Shown here: piece after piece, positions 52,000 to 62,413 of the stretch
Layout: each line of letters opens with the position of its first letter
How positions within the stretch are numbered: the first letter of the stretch is position 1
Assembly: GCA_020425085.1 (NCBI GenBank)
Contig: JAGQRW010000001.1
Coordinates: forward strand, 124,001 to 188,000
DNA length: 64,000 nucleotides
Reading direction: 5' to 3'
Origin: Paracoccaceae bacterium
Lineage (GTDB): Bacteria; Pseudomonadota; Alphaproteobacteria; Rhodobacterales; Rhodobacteraceae
Made by a program: the position numbers and the translations under genes
The notes under the pieces: model-generated
Told to the model about the DNA's origin: nothing
Seen by the model: the letters and a program-made list of their open reading frames with translations, nothing else
Database searches by the model: none

Positions 52000-54315
52000 T
52001 CAGCCGCATTTGCTATAGCCGCATTCCAGACAGGTCTTGCACCCCTCGACCATCTGCATACCAGGTTGACCGCAACTGGGGCAGGCCGCCCCGCGCGGTC
52101 GATCCCCTACGGCCACGCTGCCGGCATTCGGATGCGGATCCGCACGCAGATGCCCGCCCTCGACGATAAAGCCGATGGCGATCATGTGCCGTTCGATCAC
52201 CCCACCAATGGCCGCCAGAATCGACGGGATGTATTTGCCCTCCATCCACGCCCCACCACGCGGATCAAAAACTGCCTTCAACTCCTCGACCACAAAGGAA
52301 ACGTCACCGCCACGACGAAACACCGCCGAAATCATCCGCGTCAGGGCCACCGTCCAGGCGAAATGCTCCATATTCTTGGAATTGATGAACACCTCGAAAG
52401 GCCGGCGGTGGCCATTGATGATGATATCATTGACGGTGATGTACAACGCATGCTCGCTGTCGGGCCATTTCACCTTGTAGGTATTACCTTCAAGCGCCCC
52501 AGGCCGGTCAAGCGGTTCCGACATGTAAATGACATCGCCGTGCGGTGTCAGGGGCTCTTGGTCGCTGCCTGAAACCATTTCCGGAGCATCCGAGTTTTGT
52601 AATTCCGGGGCCTTGGTCGCAGTCACGCTCAACACACTCCCTGTCACCTCGTTCGGTCGGTAGGTCGTGCATCCCTTGCAACCGCTTTCAAAAGCTTCAA
52701 AATAAACCTCCTTGAAATCGGCAAAGCTGATATCAACCGGGCAGTTGATGGTTTTCGAGATGCTCGAATCCACCCATTTCTGCGCTTCCGCCTGCATTTT
52801 TACATGCTCAAGCGGCAACAGGCTTTGAGCATCAACGAAATGATCCGGCAAGGGAGCATCACCGAATTTTTCACGCCACAGTCGCACCGCATAATCGACC
52901 ACCTCTTCCTCGCGGCGCGAGCCGTCTTTCTGCAGCACCTTGCGTTTGTATGAATACGCAAACACCGGTTCAATTCCCGAAGATACATTGCCGGCATAAA
53001 GCGAAATGGTGCCGGTCGGCGCGATCGAAGTCAGCAGTGCATTGCGGATACCCTTTTCGGCGATCGCGGCGCGCACGTCTTCGTCCATTCCCGCCAGCGT
53101 CCCGCTGGCCAGGTATTTCTCGCGGTCAAACAGCGGAAAGGAACCCTTTTCGACAGCCAGATCGGCCGAGGCCAGATAAGCAACGCGGGCAATCCGGTGC
53201 AGCCATTCACCAGTCTGATGCGCCGCCTCATCAGTGCCATAACGAAGGCCGATCATCAGCAATGCATCGGCCAACCCGGTAATGCCCAACCCGATTCGTC
53301 GTTTGGCATGCGCCTCGGCCTGCTGTGGTTCCAGCGGAAACCGTGATACATCCACCACGTTATCCATCATCCGAACGGCAATCCGCACCAGATCATCCAG
53401 TTCTTCCAGATCAAGCGCCGCTTGAGCCTCAAACGCTCCGCTGACCAGCCTGGCCAGATTGATCGACCCCAAAAGACACGCGCCATAAGGCGGCAGCGGC
53501 TGTTCACCGCAGGGGTTGGTTGCGGCAATCGTTTCGCAATATGCCAAGTTGTTCAACTGGTTGATCCGGTCGATGAAAATCACCCCCGGCTCGGCAAATT
53601 CATAGGTCGCCCGCATGATCCGGTCCCACAGCACGCGTGCCGAAACCGTCTTGTAGACCACATCATCAAAAACCAGATCCCACGACGCATCGGCCTTGAT
53701 CGCCGCCATGAAGGCATCGGTAACCAGCACCGAAAGGTTGAACATCCTCAGGCGCGCCGGGTCTTGCTTGGCCTCGATAAATGCCTCGACATCGGGGTGA
53801 TCGCAGCGCAGGGTTGCCATCATTGCCCCGCGGCGGGAACCGGCCGACATGATGGTGCGGCACATCGCGTCCCAGACATCCATGAAGCTGAGCGGCCCCG
53901 AAGCATCCGCCGCCACCCCCTTCACATCCGCACCCTTGGGCCTGATGGTGGAAAAGTCATAGCCGATGCCACCACCCTGCTGCATGGTCAAGGCAGCCTC
54001 GCGCAGGTTTTCGAAAATGCCGCTCAGACTGTCAGGGATGGCGCCCATGACGAAACAGTTGAACAGCGTCACGCTTCGCCCGGTGCCCGCACCCGCCAGA
54101 ATTCGCCCCGCCGGCAAAAACCTGAAATTCTCCAGCGCGGCATAGAACTTGTCCCGCCAGGCCTCCGGGTCGTTCTCTTGCTTTGCCAGCGCATCGGCAA
54201 CCCTTCGCCAACTGTCCTCGACCACCAGATCCACAGGCGTTCCATCGGTGGTTTTCAAACGGTATTTCATATCCCAGATCTGCTCGGAAATCGGAGTTGA
54301 AAAATGGCTCATCAT
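52000..54315 (-). CDS. nrdJ: Adenosylcobalamin-dependent (class II) ribonucleotide reductase
   Basis: A 771-residue enzyme making deoxyribonucleotides with a B12-generated radical, independent of oxygen. Catalytic parts are LFNCFVMG (C87), NPCGEQPLPPYGACLLGSIN (radical Cys about C269, Glu about E271), and PTGTISLYAGNVSSGIEP. A zinc-ribbon-like tail CPSCGQPGMQMVEGCKTCLECGYS carries the electron-relay cysteines. I start at the ATG at 54315 (an ATG repeat follows at 54312); the frame open upstream has no family similarity. I found no cobalamin riboswitch pattern in the 172 nt upstream spacer. Confidence 0.95.
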   Translation of the reverse strand: MMSHFSTPISEQIWDMKYRLKTTDGTPVDLVVEDSWRRVADALAKQENDPEAWRDKFYAALENFRFLPAGRILAGAGTGRSVTLFNCFVMGAIPDSLSGIFENLREAALTMQQGGGIGYDFSTIRPKGADVKGVAADASGPLSFMDVWDAMCRTIMSAGSRRGAMMATLRCDHPDVEAFIEAKQDPARLRMFNLSVLVTDAFMAAIKADASWDLVFDDVVYKTVSARVLWDRIMRATYEFAEPGVIFIDRINQLNNLAYCETIAATNPCGEQPLPPYGACLLGSINLARLVSGAFEAQAALDLEELDDLVRIAVRMMDNVVDVSRFPLEPQQAEAHAKRRIGLGITGLADALLMIGLRYGTDEAAHQTGEWLHRIARVAYLASADLAVEKGSFPLFDREKYLASGTLAGMDEDVRAAIAEKGIRNALLTSIAPTGTISLYAGNVSSGIEPVFAYSYKRKVLQKDGSRREEEVVDYAVRLWREKFGDAPLPDHFVDAQSLLPLEHVKMQAEAQKWVDSSISKTINCPVDISFADFKEVYFEAFESGCKGCTTYRPNEVTGSVLSVTATKAPELQNSDAPEMVSGSDQEPLTPHGDVIYMSEPLDRPGALEGNTYKVKWPDSEHALYITVNDIIINGHRRPFEVFINSKNMEHFAWTVALTRMISAVFRRGGDVSFVVEELKAVFDPRGGAWMEGKYIPSILAAIGGVIERHMIAIGFIVEGGHLRADPHPNAGSVAVGDRPRGAACPSCGQPGMQMVEGCKTCLECGYSKCG

Positions 54316-54487
54316 ATTGGTCCCGTCTGGGTTGGGGGAGGACAAAGAATAGACACAACATCTGCCCCGGTCAACGTAAGCCGGGCAAACACTTCGATAT
54401 TCGATAACCTGTGACAAATGCCGACTGCCGATTGCATCTTCCGGCCAAAAGCTTATCTTTTGATAAGCAATTTCGGGGGCGGGATTC

Positions 54488-54934
54488 TTGACCACAAACG
54501 CAATCAATCTGATCAAACTATGCGTCGGCATCGACAGTGTCGAACACCTGCTGACCTATCGCGCCACTCAAGCCGAACAGACCAAAAAGGACGGGTTTGA
54601 CAACCTAACCCGCCACATTACCCGCATGTGGCCCCGACGCACGGATGAAATCCTGAACGGCGGCTCACTTTACTGGGTAATCCGAGGCAATATAATGGCC
54701 AGACAAAAAATCCTTGGGTTCGAGGAAAAAATTGGCACCGACGGCATCCGCCGATGTGTCATCCTGATGTCACCGGAAATCATCCGAACCCGCGTCGCCC
54801 CACGCCGCCCGTTTCAGGGATGGCGATACCTGCCATTGGAAGACAGCCCGCCCGATCTGATCAAAAACCACAAGAACGACGACGACCTGCCGATCGGCAT
54901 GCGCCTTGCGCTGGCCGAAATCGGCCTGAAATAA
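54488..54934 (+). CDS. DUF1489 family protein
   Basis: A 148-residue protein of unknown function in a family (DUF1489) I associate with alphaproteobacteria. Signatures are INLIKLCVGIDSVEHL, HITRMWPRRTDEILNGGSLY followed by WVIRG, IGTDGIRRCVILM, and RRPFQGWRYLP. The start is TTG at 54488 behind GGGGGCGGGA. It is cytoplasmic with no membrane segment. It diverges from nrdJ across 172 nt and converges on hisG. Its role is not known, though the family is often placed near RNA-related genes. Confidence 0.85.
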   Translation: MTTNAINLIKLCVGIDSVEHLLTYRATQAEQTKKDGFDNLTRHITRMWPRRTDEILNGGSLYWVIRGNIMARQKILGFEEKIGTDGIRRCVILMSPEIIRTRVAPRRPFQGWRYLPLEDSPPDLIKNHKNDDDLPIGMRLALAEIGLK

Positions 54935-55004
54935 CCTGCCAACTCATTGTTCCCGATACACTCTCGCCGAAGGCACCTTGAAAAGGCGTCACCGCAAAGC
55001 GGTG

Positions 55005-55709
55005 TCATTCGGATTGGTGAACACCAATCCGCGCCAGCAAAGTCGCCAGAATATTTTGATCGGCAGTTCCGGCTGGCGCCACCCGCGCCCGGAACAGGGC
55101 CGCCTGTGATTGGTGAATCAATCCATCCGCCAGGGGTTTCAAATGATTGGCTTCCAGCGTATCGCCGGTTGAACTGATATCGGCAATCGCCTCGGCAGTC
55201 AGGTTCTTGACCGTCCCCTCGGTGGCACCCTGACTGTCCACCAGTTGATAATCGGCAACTCCGTTCAGGCGCAGAAACTCCCGGACCATAGTATGATACT
55301 TGGTCGCGATCCTCAGTCGAAACCCATGCCGCGCTCGAAACTGCGCCGCCGCCGCGTCCAGATCATCGAGCGTGTCCACATCAATCCAGACCTTCGGCAC
55401 CGCCAGCAACAGATCGGCATGCCCAAATCCCAACCGCGCCAGCAACTCCATTTGCTGATCCCAGAGGGGAATCCGTTCATGCACCAGATCGGTGCCCGTC
55501 ACCCCAAGGTCAATCCGGCCTGAGACCAGTTCACGCGGGATTTCTCCTGCTGACAACAACACCAGTTCAACGCCTTCAAAGCCATCCACAGCCCCGGCAT
55601 ATTCCCGGACCGAACCGCTTCGCCGCAGGTCCAGCCCGCGGGTGCGGAACCAATCAAACGTCAGTTCCTGCAACCGTCCCTTGGAGGGCACGCCAAGTTT
55701 CACGGCCAT
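55005..55709 (-). CDS. hisG: ATP phosphoribosyltransferase, short form
   Basis: A 234-residue catalytic subunit that starts histidine synthesis by joining ATP and PRPP. Family sequence includes KLGVPSKGRLQELTFDWF, DLGVTGTDLVHE and the PRPP-binding DSQGATEGTVKNLTAEAIAD, read in parts. The short form lacks the regulatory ACT domain, so it needs HisZ, which is encoded immediately upstream. The genes overlap by one base (TGATG). Last gene of hisS-hisZ-hisG. Confidence 0.95.
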   Translation of the reverse strand: MAVKLGVPSKGRLQELTFDWFRTRGLDLRRSGSVREYAGAVDGFEGVELVLLSAGEIPRELVSGRIDLGVTGTDLVHERIPLWDQQMELLARLGFGHADLLLAVPKVWIDVDTLDDLDAAAAQFRARHGFRLRIATKYHTMVREFLRLNGVADYQLVDSQGATEGTVKNLTAEAIADISSTGDTLEANHLKPLADGLIHQSQAALFRARVAPAGTADQNILATLLARIGVHQSE

Positions 55710-56818
55710 CAGGCACCCTCCCGCAGGGCCAGCACGAATTCCGGGCGGATCACCCCGCCAACTGCAGGGATCGAACGGCCGCGCCCCAGAACCCCGGTCA
55801 GCGCGTCATAACGGCCACCGCTGGCGATCACCGGCAAATCGGCGCGGTCTTCGGCGTGGAAACCGAAGACGAAACCATCGTAATATTCCAGCGTGGTGCG
55901 CCCGTAGCTGCCTTCAAAATCCAGTGCCGCGACATCTATTCCCCGTGCCTCAAGCGCCTCCAGGCGCTGCTCAAACCGGTCAACCGCGCTGCGAATGGGG
56001 CCAAAATCGGCCTCGATCCGGCGCAGATGTTTCAGGGCTATATCGGCCTTTTCGCGGATGCTCAGGATATCTTCCAGATACCCGACCTCCTCGCGCGAAA
56101 TCGGCGGCGCAGCCTGATCTTCCTCCAATGCTGCCACGCGCTCGGCGATCTCATCCCGCCCCCTGAGGCCGACAAACCTGCCCGCCGCCTTGATCTGTTC
56201 CGGCACCGTGGCGGATTTCACCGCCTCCAGCAGCTTGCGTCGGCTTTCCGGCATGGTGCTTGCCCCCCCGAACCGGTCAAGCAGCGCACGAAACCGCATG
56301 GGTCGCCAGATATGCCGCTTCAGTGCCGCCTTACGCCGCTCAATCGTTGAAAGTCCGGACACTGCCGCCATCAGAATACCCAGATCCCCGGTCGAGGCGC
56401 GCAGGTTCAGCCCCTCCAGCACCTGACCGAACAGCGCGAACACTTCGGCATCCGAGGCCGCCGGATCAGTGCGGTCAAACAACTCGAACCCGACCTGCAA
56501 ATATTCCGAGGCACGATCCGAACCCGGTGCCTGTTTGCGCCAGACCGGCCCCTGATAGGTATAGCGCGCCGGTTCAGCCCCCTCATCCATGTGCATCTGT
56601 ACCACCGGCACGGTGAAATCCGGTCGTAACATTTGTTCGCCCTGCATCGGGTCATGAGTGACATAGGCCCGCGCGCGAATATCTTCGCCGTAAAGATCGA
56701 GCAGGATTTCGGCAGGCTGCAAGCTGGCCGCCTCGACCGGAAGCGCACCCTCGGCAAGAAAGAACGCCGACATGCGCTCTGCCTCGGCCTTGATGCGTCC
56801 GCGCCGGTCGTTCAGCAT
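55709..56818 (-). CDS. hisZ: ATP phosphoribosyltransferase regulatory subunit HisZ
   Basis: A 369-residue paralogue of histidyl-tRNA synthetase that lacks the anticodon domain and aminoacylation activity. It combines with short HisG to give an active, histidine-regulated complex. The class II-like motifs are degenerate: MLRPDFTVPVVQMHM and RYTYQGPVWRKQ correspond to motifs 1-2, and VIASGGRYDALTG near the C-terminus to motif 3. It lies 3 nt downstream of hisS and overlaps hisG. Confidence 0.93.
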   Translation of the reverse strand: MLNDRRGRIKAEAERMSAFFLAEGALPVEAASLQPAEILLDLYGEDIRARAYVTHDPMQGEQMLRPDFTVPVVQMHMDEGAEPARYTYQGPVWRKQAPGSDRASEYLQVGFELFDRTDPAASDAEVFALFGQVLEGLNLRASTGDLGILMAAVSGLSTIERRKAALKRHIWRPMRFRALLDRFGGASTMPESRRKLLEAVKSATVPEQIKAAGRFVGLRGRDEIAERVAALEEDQAAPPISREEVGYLEDILSIREKADIALKHLRRIEADFGPIRSAVDRFEQRLEALEARGIDVAALDFEGSYGRTTLEYYDGFVFGFHAEDRADLPVIASGGRYDALTGVLGRGRSIPAVGGVIRPEFVLALREGA

Positions 56819-56821
56819 GGC

Positions 56822-58417
56822 TTAACCATCCGCCCGTTTGATCATGCGCTGCACCTCGGCCACCAGATCGGAGCGCTTGATTTCCATCTGCGCCGGTTGC
56901 GCCTTCCATTCCTCGTTGGTGGTCATTTCCGCCGCCAGCCGCGCGCCGAGCGCCAGATCCTTGATCTGCACAACTCCGCGCGATTTTTCATCCTCGCCCT
57001 CGATCACCGCCACCGGACTTTGGCGTTTGTCGGCGTATTTCAACTGGTTGCCGAAATTCTTGGGATTGCCAAGATAAACCTCGGCGCGGATACCGGCATT
57101 GCGGAGTTCCGCCACCATCGTCTGATAATCGGCCATGCGGTCACGATCCATCACCGTCACCACCACCGGCCCGCTGGACTGACCGCCAAGCCGCCCCTTT
57201 TCCCTAAGCGCCGCCAACAGCCGGTCAACACCGATGGAAATACCGGTGGCCGGCACCGATTGCCCGGTGAACCGCTTGACCAGATCGTCATAGCGCCCAC
57301 CCCCCGCGACCGAACCAAACTGCCGCTTGCGGCCCTTGTCGTCGAGGATTTCAAAGGTCAGTTCCGCCTCATAGACGGGGCCGGTGTAATAGCCGAGGCC
57401 GCGCACGACCGAGGGGTCGATAACGATGCGGTCGGGACCGTAGCCTTGGGCGTCCAGTAGGGCGGCGATGGTTTCCAGTTCATCGACGCCTTGTTGGCCC
57501 ACTAGGGAGTCGCCCACGATTACTCGAAGATGTTCCAACACTTGGTGATTCCACGAGCTTCCTGACTGCTGCTTGCTAGCTTGGCTATAGTCAGACTCTA
57601 CGATATCAAGTCCCTCAAATGTCTGAGCGTAAGACTGAAGTTTCTGTGAAACAACGATCGGCGCATTGACAAACATCATGACGATTTCAACTTGCTCATC
57701 GGTCAGGCCTGCGCCCTTGGTAAAATCCCCGCTCTCATCCTTGCGCCCGGCGCCCAACAGCGCGCGCACGCCTTCTACGCCCAACCGATCCAGCTTATCA
57801 ATCGCCCGCAAAACAATCCCGCGCTCGGCCTCTTTGTCGTCGCCCGACAGGCCTGCAATTTCCAGTACACCATCCAGAACCTTGCGATTGTTGATCCGCA
57901 CCACATAATCGCGATGCGGAATCCCGACCTTCTCAAGGCAATCCGCCAGCATGGCGCAAATCTCGGCATCCGCCGCCATGCTGGCAGACCCTACCGTATC
58001 CGCATCGCATTGATAAAACTGCCGATACCGCCCCGGCCCCGGCTTTTCGTTGCGCCAGACCGGGCCCATCGCATAGCGGCGATAGGGAAGCGGCAGGTCG
58101 TTGCGGTGCTGGGCATAGACCCGCGCCAGGGGTGCCGTCAGATCATACCTGAGCGCCAGCCAGTCGCCGTCATCTTCTTCCTGCCAGGCAAAAACCCCCT
58201 CATTCGGGCGATCAACGTCGGGCAGGAACTTGCCAAGGGCCTCGACCGTTTCCACCGCCGAACTTTCCAGCGCGTCAAAACCATAGCGGTGATAGACATC
58301 GGCGATGGTTTCAAGCATCTGATTACGCTCAGCCACCTCAACCCCGAAATAGTCGCGAAACCCCTTGGGCGTATCGGCCTGCGGGCGGCGGATTTTGGGT
58401 TTTTTGTCCTTGGCCAT
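56822..58417 (-). CDS. hisS: Histidyl-tRNA synthetase
   Basis: A 531-residue class II synthetase that charges tRNA-His. Motifs are [17 protein letters not shown] (motif 1 region), [20 protein letters not shown] (motif 2) and [15 protein letters not shown] (motif 3 side, substrate loop). The C-terminal anticodon-binding domain starts near residue 425. The start is the ATG at 58417 ([20 protein letters not shown]); upstream frame has no support. An internal stretch (positions 57521-57660) is only about 46% GC, compared with about 62% just beside it, and includes a run (about residues 253-300) that looks like an insertion. Confidence 0.93.
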   Translation of the reverse strand: MAKDKKPKIRRPQADTPKGFRDYFGVEVAERNQMLETIADVYHRYGFDALESSAVETVEALGKFLPDVDRPNEGVFAWQEEDDGDWLALRYDLTAPLARVYAQHRNDLPLPYRRYAMGPVWRNEKPGPGRYRQFYQCDADTVGSASMAADAEICAMLADCLEKVGIPHRDYVVRINNRKVLDGVLEIAGLSGDDKEAERGIVLRAIDKLDRLGVEGVRALLGAGRKDESGDFTKGAGLTDEQVEIVMMFVNAPIVVSQKLQSYAQTFEGLDIVESDYSQASKQQSGSSWNHQVLEHLRVIVGDSLVGQQGVDELETIAALLDAQGYGPDRIVIDPSVVRGLGYYTGPVYEAELTFEILDDKGRKRQFGSVAGGGRYDDLVKRFTGQSVPATGISIGVDRLLAALREKGRLGGQSSGPVVVTVMDRDRMADYQTMVAELRNAGIRAEVYLGNPKNFGNQLKYADKRQSPVAVIEGEDEKSRGVVQIKDLALGARLAAEMTTNEEWKAQPAQMEIKRSDLVAEVQRMIKRADG

Positions 58418-58554
58418 TTCGCTTGGTCCCTGATAGGCGCGTCTTGTTGCAGGCTTCCCTAGCCTATGGCGGGAAAGGGGGCAAGTTCGGCGCAATGGAA
58501 TTCGGCTTGGTCGCGTCACACCAACCATGTTAACGGAGTGAAAAGGGGGGCCGG

Positions 58555-58764
58555 ATGGACGAAAAACGTATCATCGAGCTGGAAATCCAAACCACACATC
58601 TGTCGCAAACCGTCGAGGAGCTAAGCGAGGTTGTCGCACGCCAGGCACGCGAGATCGACGATCTGACGCGCCATGTCCGAATGTTGTTGGGGCGGCTTGC
58701 CGAGCAGGATCCGGATGGCGATGGGGGTGCCACTTTTGGCGATCGGAAACCGCCGCACTGGTAG
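58555..58764 (+). CDS. slyX: SlyX family protein
   Basis: A 69-residue coiled-coil protein ([23 protein letters not shown]) ending in the typical KPPHW. The function is unknown; the name comes from a gene neighbouring slyD. A GGGGGG tract at 58545-58550 lies 4 nt before the ATG and probably serves as the ribosome binding site. It lies in the same direction as no close neighbour: hisS diverges and dnaE converges, 5 nt away. Confidence 0.88.
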   Translation: MDEKRIIELEIQTTHLSQTVEELSEVVARQAREIDDLTRHVRMLLGRLAEQDPDGDGGATFGDRKPPHW

Positions 58765-58769
58765 CCGGA

Positions 58770-61700
58770 TCAGAATTCCTCGACCGTCACCACCCCGCCA
58801 AGCGAACGGATGGCGCCACGGATTTCCGGGCTGACGCAAAAATTGTCGCCCAGTGCCATTTCGACCTCGCCGGGCAGTTCGGGATGCATCAGCAAAAGAT
58901 TGACCGGCCCTTTGGCATGACGATCGTTGCCGGTTCCGGCTTTTTCCAGCACGTTTGCAACAGATTCCACCGCCGCCGCATCGTTGATGTAAACCCTCAG
59001 ACCCATCGACGCGGCATCCGCCACCGCCCTATCCACCAGCTGCACCGCGCGCGCCAGCAGCTTCAACTGGTCGCCCTCCAGATTCGCTTCGACCCCCAGC
59101 ACCACGTTGCTGCCGACCGTAAGAAGGTCACGGAATTGTTCCAATGGTTCGGCAAACATCGTGGCCTCGTAGCGACCGGTTGAATCGGAAAGCTCGATAA
59201 AGGCAAAACGGTTGCCGCGCGCGCTTTTCTTTTCCTGTCGCTTGGCAACGGTTCCGGCAATCTTGGCGGCAAAGCGCCCACCCTCAGCCTTTTGCTGAAG
59301 TTCTGCCAGGGTCAGAACACCCTTGCGTTTCAGCGGTCCAAGATAGTCGTCCAGCGGATGACCGGACAGATAGAAACCGACCGCCTGATGTTCCTGCGAA
59401 AGCTTTTCCGTCGGCAGCCAGTCGGGCGGCATCGGCAGGCGGGGGCTTGGCAGATCTTCACCCGCATCGCCAAACAGGCCCCCCTGGGCCGAGGCCCGGT
59501 CTTCATGCACGGCCCCCGACCAGGCGACAAGCTGATCAACACTGGCCAGCACCTTGGCGCGATTGGCGTCAAGCTGATCAAACCCGCCGGAACGCGCCAG
59601 CATTTCCATCGGGCGCTTGCCAACGCGTTTCAGATCGACCCGTCGGGCAAAATCCACAAGATCGCGGTATGGCTTGTCCTTGCGCCCCTCGACGATCAAT
59701 TTCATCGCCTCGACACCGACATTCTTGAGTGCGCCAAGCGCATAATGGATGGCACCGTCCCTGACCGAGAACATCGCCTCGGATTGGTTGACACAGGGCG
59801 GTATTAGCGGAATGCTAAGGCGCTTCACCTCTTCGATATAGACGCCGAGTTTGTCGGTCTGATGAATGTCGCAATTCATCACCGCCGCCATGAATTCAAC
59901 CGGATGGTTGGCCTTTAGCCAGGCGGTCTGATAGCTGACCACGGCATAGGCGGCAGCGTGGGATTTGTTGAAACCGTAATTGGCGAACTTGTCCAAAAGG
60001 TTCCAGACCTCGGTCGCCTTTTTCTTGTCAACGCCATTGGTGGCTGCACCAGAGATGAATTTTGGGCGTTCTTCGTCCATCGCCGCCTGAATCTTTTTGC
60101 CCATGGCACGGCGCAGAAGGTCGGCACCGCCAAGGCTGTAGCCGGCCATTTCCTGGGCGATCTGCATCACCTGTTCCTGATAGACAATGATGCCCTGGGT
60201 TTCGTCCAGCAAATGATCAATCGAGGGGTGCAGGTTTTCGCGTTCCTTGCGCCCGTTCTTGACGTCACAAAACATCGGAATGTTTTCCATCGGACCGGGG
60301 CGGTAAAGCGCAACCAGCGCGATGATGTCCTCAATCGTGGTCGGCTTCATCTGGCGAAGCGCGTCCATCATGCCGCTGCTTTCAACCTGAAACACCGCTG
60401 CCGTTTTGGCACTGGCATAAAGATCAAAGGTCTTCTGGTCATCCAGTGGGATTTGCCCGATGTCGATTTCAACACCGCGTAGTTTCAAGAGGTCCAGCGC
60501 GTTCTGGATCACGGTCAGGGTCTTCAGCCCCAGAAAGTCGAACTTGACCAGCCCCGCCTGTTCCACCCATTTCATGTTGAACTGCGTCGCGGGCATATCG
60601 GATCTGGGGTCTTTATATAGCGGCACCAGCTCATCCAATGGCCGATCACCAATCACCACACCCGCCGCATGGGTCGAGGCGTTGCGCAGCAAACCTTCGA
60701 TCTGCCCGGCATAGCTGAGCATGCGGTTCACCACTTCTTCGGATTTGGCCTCGGCGCGCAGGCGCGGCTCATCCGCCAGCGCCTTTTCAATGCTGACTGG
60801 CTTGACCCCCTCGGACGGGATCAGTTTTGACAGCCGGTCAATCTGGCCATAGGGCATTTGCAGAACCCGCCCGATATCACGCACCGCCGCCTTGGACAGA
60901 AGTGCGCCAAAGGTGATGATCTGCGCCACCCGGTCTCGCCCGTATTTGGCCTGCACATATTCGATCACCTCTTCGCGGCGATCCATGCAGAAATCAATGT
61001 CGAAATCCGGCATCGACACCCGGTCGGGATTAAGAAACCGTTCAAACAGCAGGGCATATCGAAGCGGATCAAGATCGGTGATCGTCAGGGCATAGGCCAC
61101 CAGGGAACCAGCCCCGGAGCCACGCCCCGGACCCACGGGAATACCCTGATCCTTGGCCCATTTGATGAAATCCGCAACGATCAGGAAATAGCCGGGAAAA
61201 CCCATCGATTCGATCACGCCAAGTTCAAAATCCAGCCGTTGCTGGTATTCCTCGACACTGACCGCATGGGTGATCACCGCCAGGCGTTCTTGCAGGCCCT
61301 GATTGGCCTGACGGCGCAACTCATCCACCTCATCATCGGCAAATTTCGGCAGGATCGGTTTGCGTTTCTCCGCCTTCACCGCACATCGGCGGGCGATTTC
61401 AACAGTGTTTTCAATGGCCTCAGGCAGATCGGCAAACAGAGCGACCATTTCTGCCTGGGTTTTGAAATAGTGCTGCGGTGTCAAGGTACGCCTTGGTTCC
61501 TGCTGATCGACATAAGCGCCATCGGCAATACAGATCAGGGCATCATGCGCCTCGTACATGCCGGGATCGGGGAAATAGACATCGTTGGTGGCAACCAGCG
61601 GTAAACCCATCGCATAGGCAATTTCCACCAAACCGCGTTCGCTTGCCTGTTCGGCGGGCATGTATTGCCCATCGGCGCCGGGATGGCGTTGCAGTTCGAC

Positions 61701-62219
61701 ATAAAGACGGTCACCGAACATGCCTGCCAGCGTCTTCATCAAATGCTCGGCCTTGGGCCGTTGCCCCGCCGCCAGCAACCTGCCAGCCGGACCATCGGCA
61801 CCACCGCCAAGACAAATGATCCCGTCGGCATGTTTGCCAAGCTGTTTCAGCGTGACGCGAGGCAGACCCTCGCCCGCCTCAAGAAACAGCGCCGAGTCCA
61901 GCTTCATCAGGTTTTCATAACCGACCTGATTCTGCGCCAGCAAAACCAGCGGTGCGGGCGGGGGTGCAAGATCGCCCGGGCGTTCAGCATCAAGGTATTC
62001 CAGATCGACCTGACAACCGATGATCGGCTGGATACCCGCACCTGCCAGAACCTCGGACGCCTCAAGGGCGGCGAACATGTTGTTGCTGTCGGTGATTGCC
62101 ACCGCAGGCATTTCCGCATCCCGGCAAAGTTTCGGCAGGCCTTTGACGCGCACTGCCCCTTGTAACAGCGAATATTCACTGTGCAGACGAAGATGGATGA
62201 ATCGCGGCGCATTGGTCAT
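58770..62219 (-). CDS. dnaE: DNA polymerase III alpha subunit
   Basis: The 1149-residue catalytic replicative polymerase. An N-terminal PHP domain (FIHLRLHSEYSLLQGA, about 6-21) leads to the C-family polymerase core with the metal-binding Asp pair in MPDFDIDFCMDRREEV, and GPGRGSGAGSLVAYAL upstream of it. The helix-hairpin-helix and OB-fold regions follow. The length is normal for alphaproteobacterial DnaE. No other replication gene is nearby. Confidence 0.97.
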   Translation of the reverse strand: MTNAPRFIHLRLHSEYSLLQGAVRVKGLPKLCRDAEMPAVAITDSNNMFAALEASEVLAGAGIQPIIGCQVDLEYLDAERPGDLAPPPAPLVLLAQNQVGYENLMKLDSALFLEAGEGLPRVTLKQLGKHADGIICLGGGADGPAGRLLAAGQRPKAEHLMKTLAGMFGDRLYVELQRHPGADGQYMPAEQASERGLVEIAYAMGLPLVATNDVYFPDPGMYEAHDALICIADGAYVDQQEPRRTLTPQHYFKTQAEMVALFADLPEAIENTVEIARRCAVKAEKRKPILPKFADDEVDELRRQANQGLQERLAVITHAVSVEEYQQRLDFELGVIESMGFPGYFLIVADFIKWAKDQGIPVGPGRGSGAGSLVAYALTITDLDPLRYALLFERFLNPDRVSMPDFDIDFCMDRREEVIEYVQAKYGRDRVAQIITFGALLSKAAVRDIGRVLQMPYGQIDRLSKLIPSEGVKPVSIEKALADEPRLRAEAKSEEVVNRMLSYAGQIEGLLRNASTHAAGVVIGDRPLDELVPLYKDPRSDMPATQFNMKWVEQAGLVKFDFLGLKTLTVIQNALDLLKLRGVEIDIGQIPLDDQKTFDLYASAKTAAVFQVESSGMMDALRQMKPTTIEDIIALVALYRPGPMENIPMFCDVKNGRKERENLHPSIDHLLDETQGIIVYQEQVMQIAQEMAGYSLGGADLLRRAMGKKIQAAMDEERPKFISGAATNGVDKKKATEVWNLLDKFANYGFNKSHAAAYAVVSYQTAWLKANHPVEFMAAVMNCDIHQTDKLGVYIEEVKRLSIPLIPPCVNQSEAMFSVRDGAIHYALGALKNVGVEAMKLIVEGRKDKPYRDLVDFARRVDLKRVGKRPMEMLARSGGFDQLDANRAKVLASVDQLVAWSGAVHEDRASAQGGLFGDAGEDLPSPRLPMPPDWLPTEKLSQEHQAVGFYLSGHPLDDYLGPLKRKGVLTLAELQQKAEGGRFAAKIAGTVAKRQEKKSARGNRFAFIELSDSTGRYEATMFAEPLEQFRDLLTVGSNVVLGVEANLEGDQLKLLARAVQLVDRAVADAASMGLRVYINDAAAVESVANVLEKAGTGNDRHAKGPVNLLLMHPELPGEVEMALGDNFCVSPEIRGAIRSLGGVVTVEEF

Positions 62220-62413
62220 GATGCACCCTAGCGCAGCGGCTGTGCGCGGGAAAGTGGTGCAAAGGCGGTTTGACTACAAAACACTTGTCAGATGACGCTT
62301 GGTCCGCTTAGGGTGATCGCCGGACTGACAACCAAAGCCGCGCGTCCGTTTTACGTCGCATCGGGCGGACGCGAACAAGGCATAACGAAAGTAAGGCGGC
62401 GGATACCTATGGG

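Noticed and set aside
53422-54300. A 292-codon open frame opposite nrdJ
   Set aside because: Antisense to catalytic parts of nrdJ; the composition is that of a mirror frame of a GC-rich gene.
54316-54487. A cobalamin riboswitch before nrdJ
   Set aside because: I could not find the B12-box or a supporting fold by eye; only a covariance-model search could settle it.
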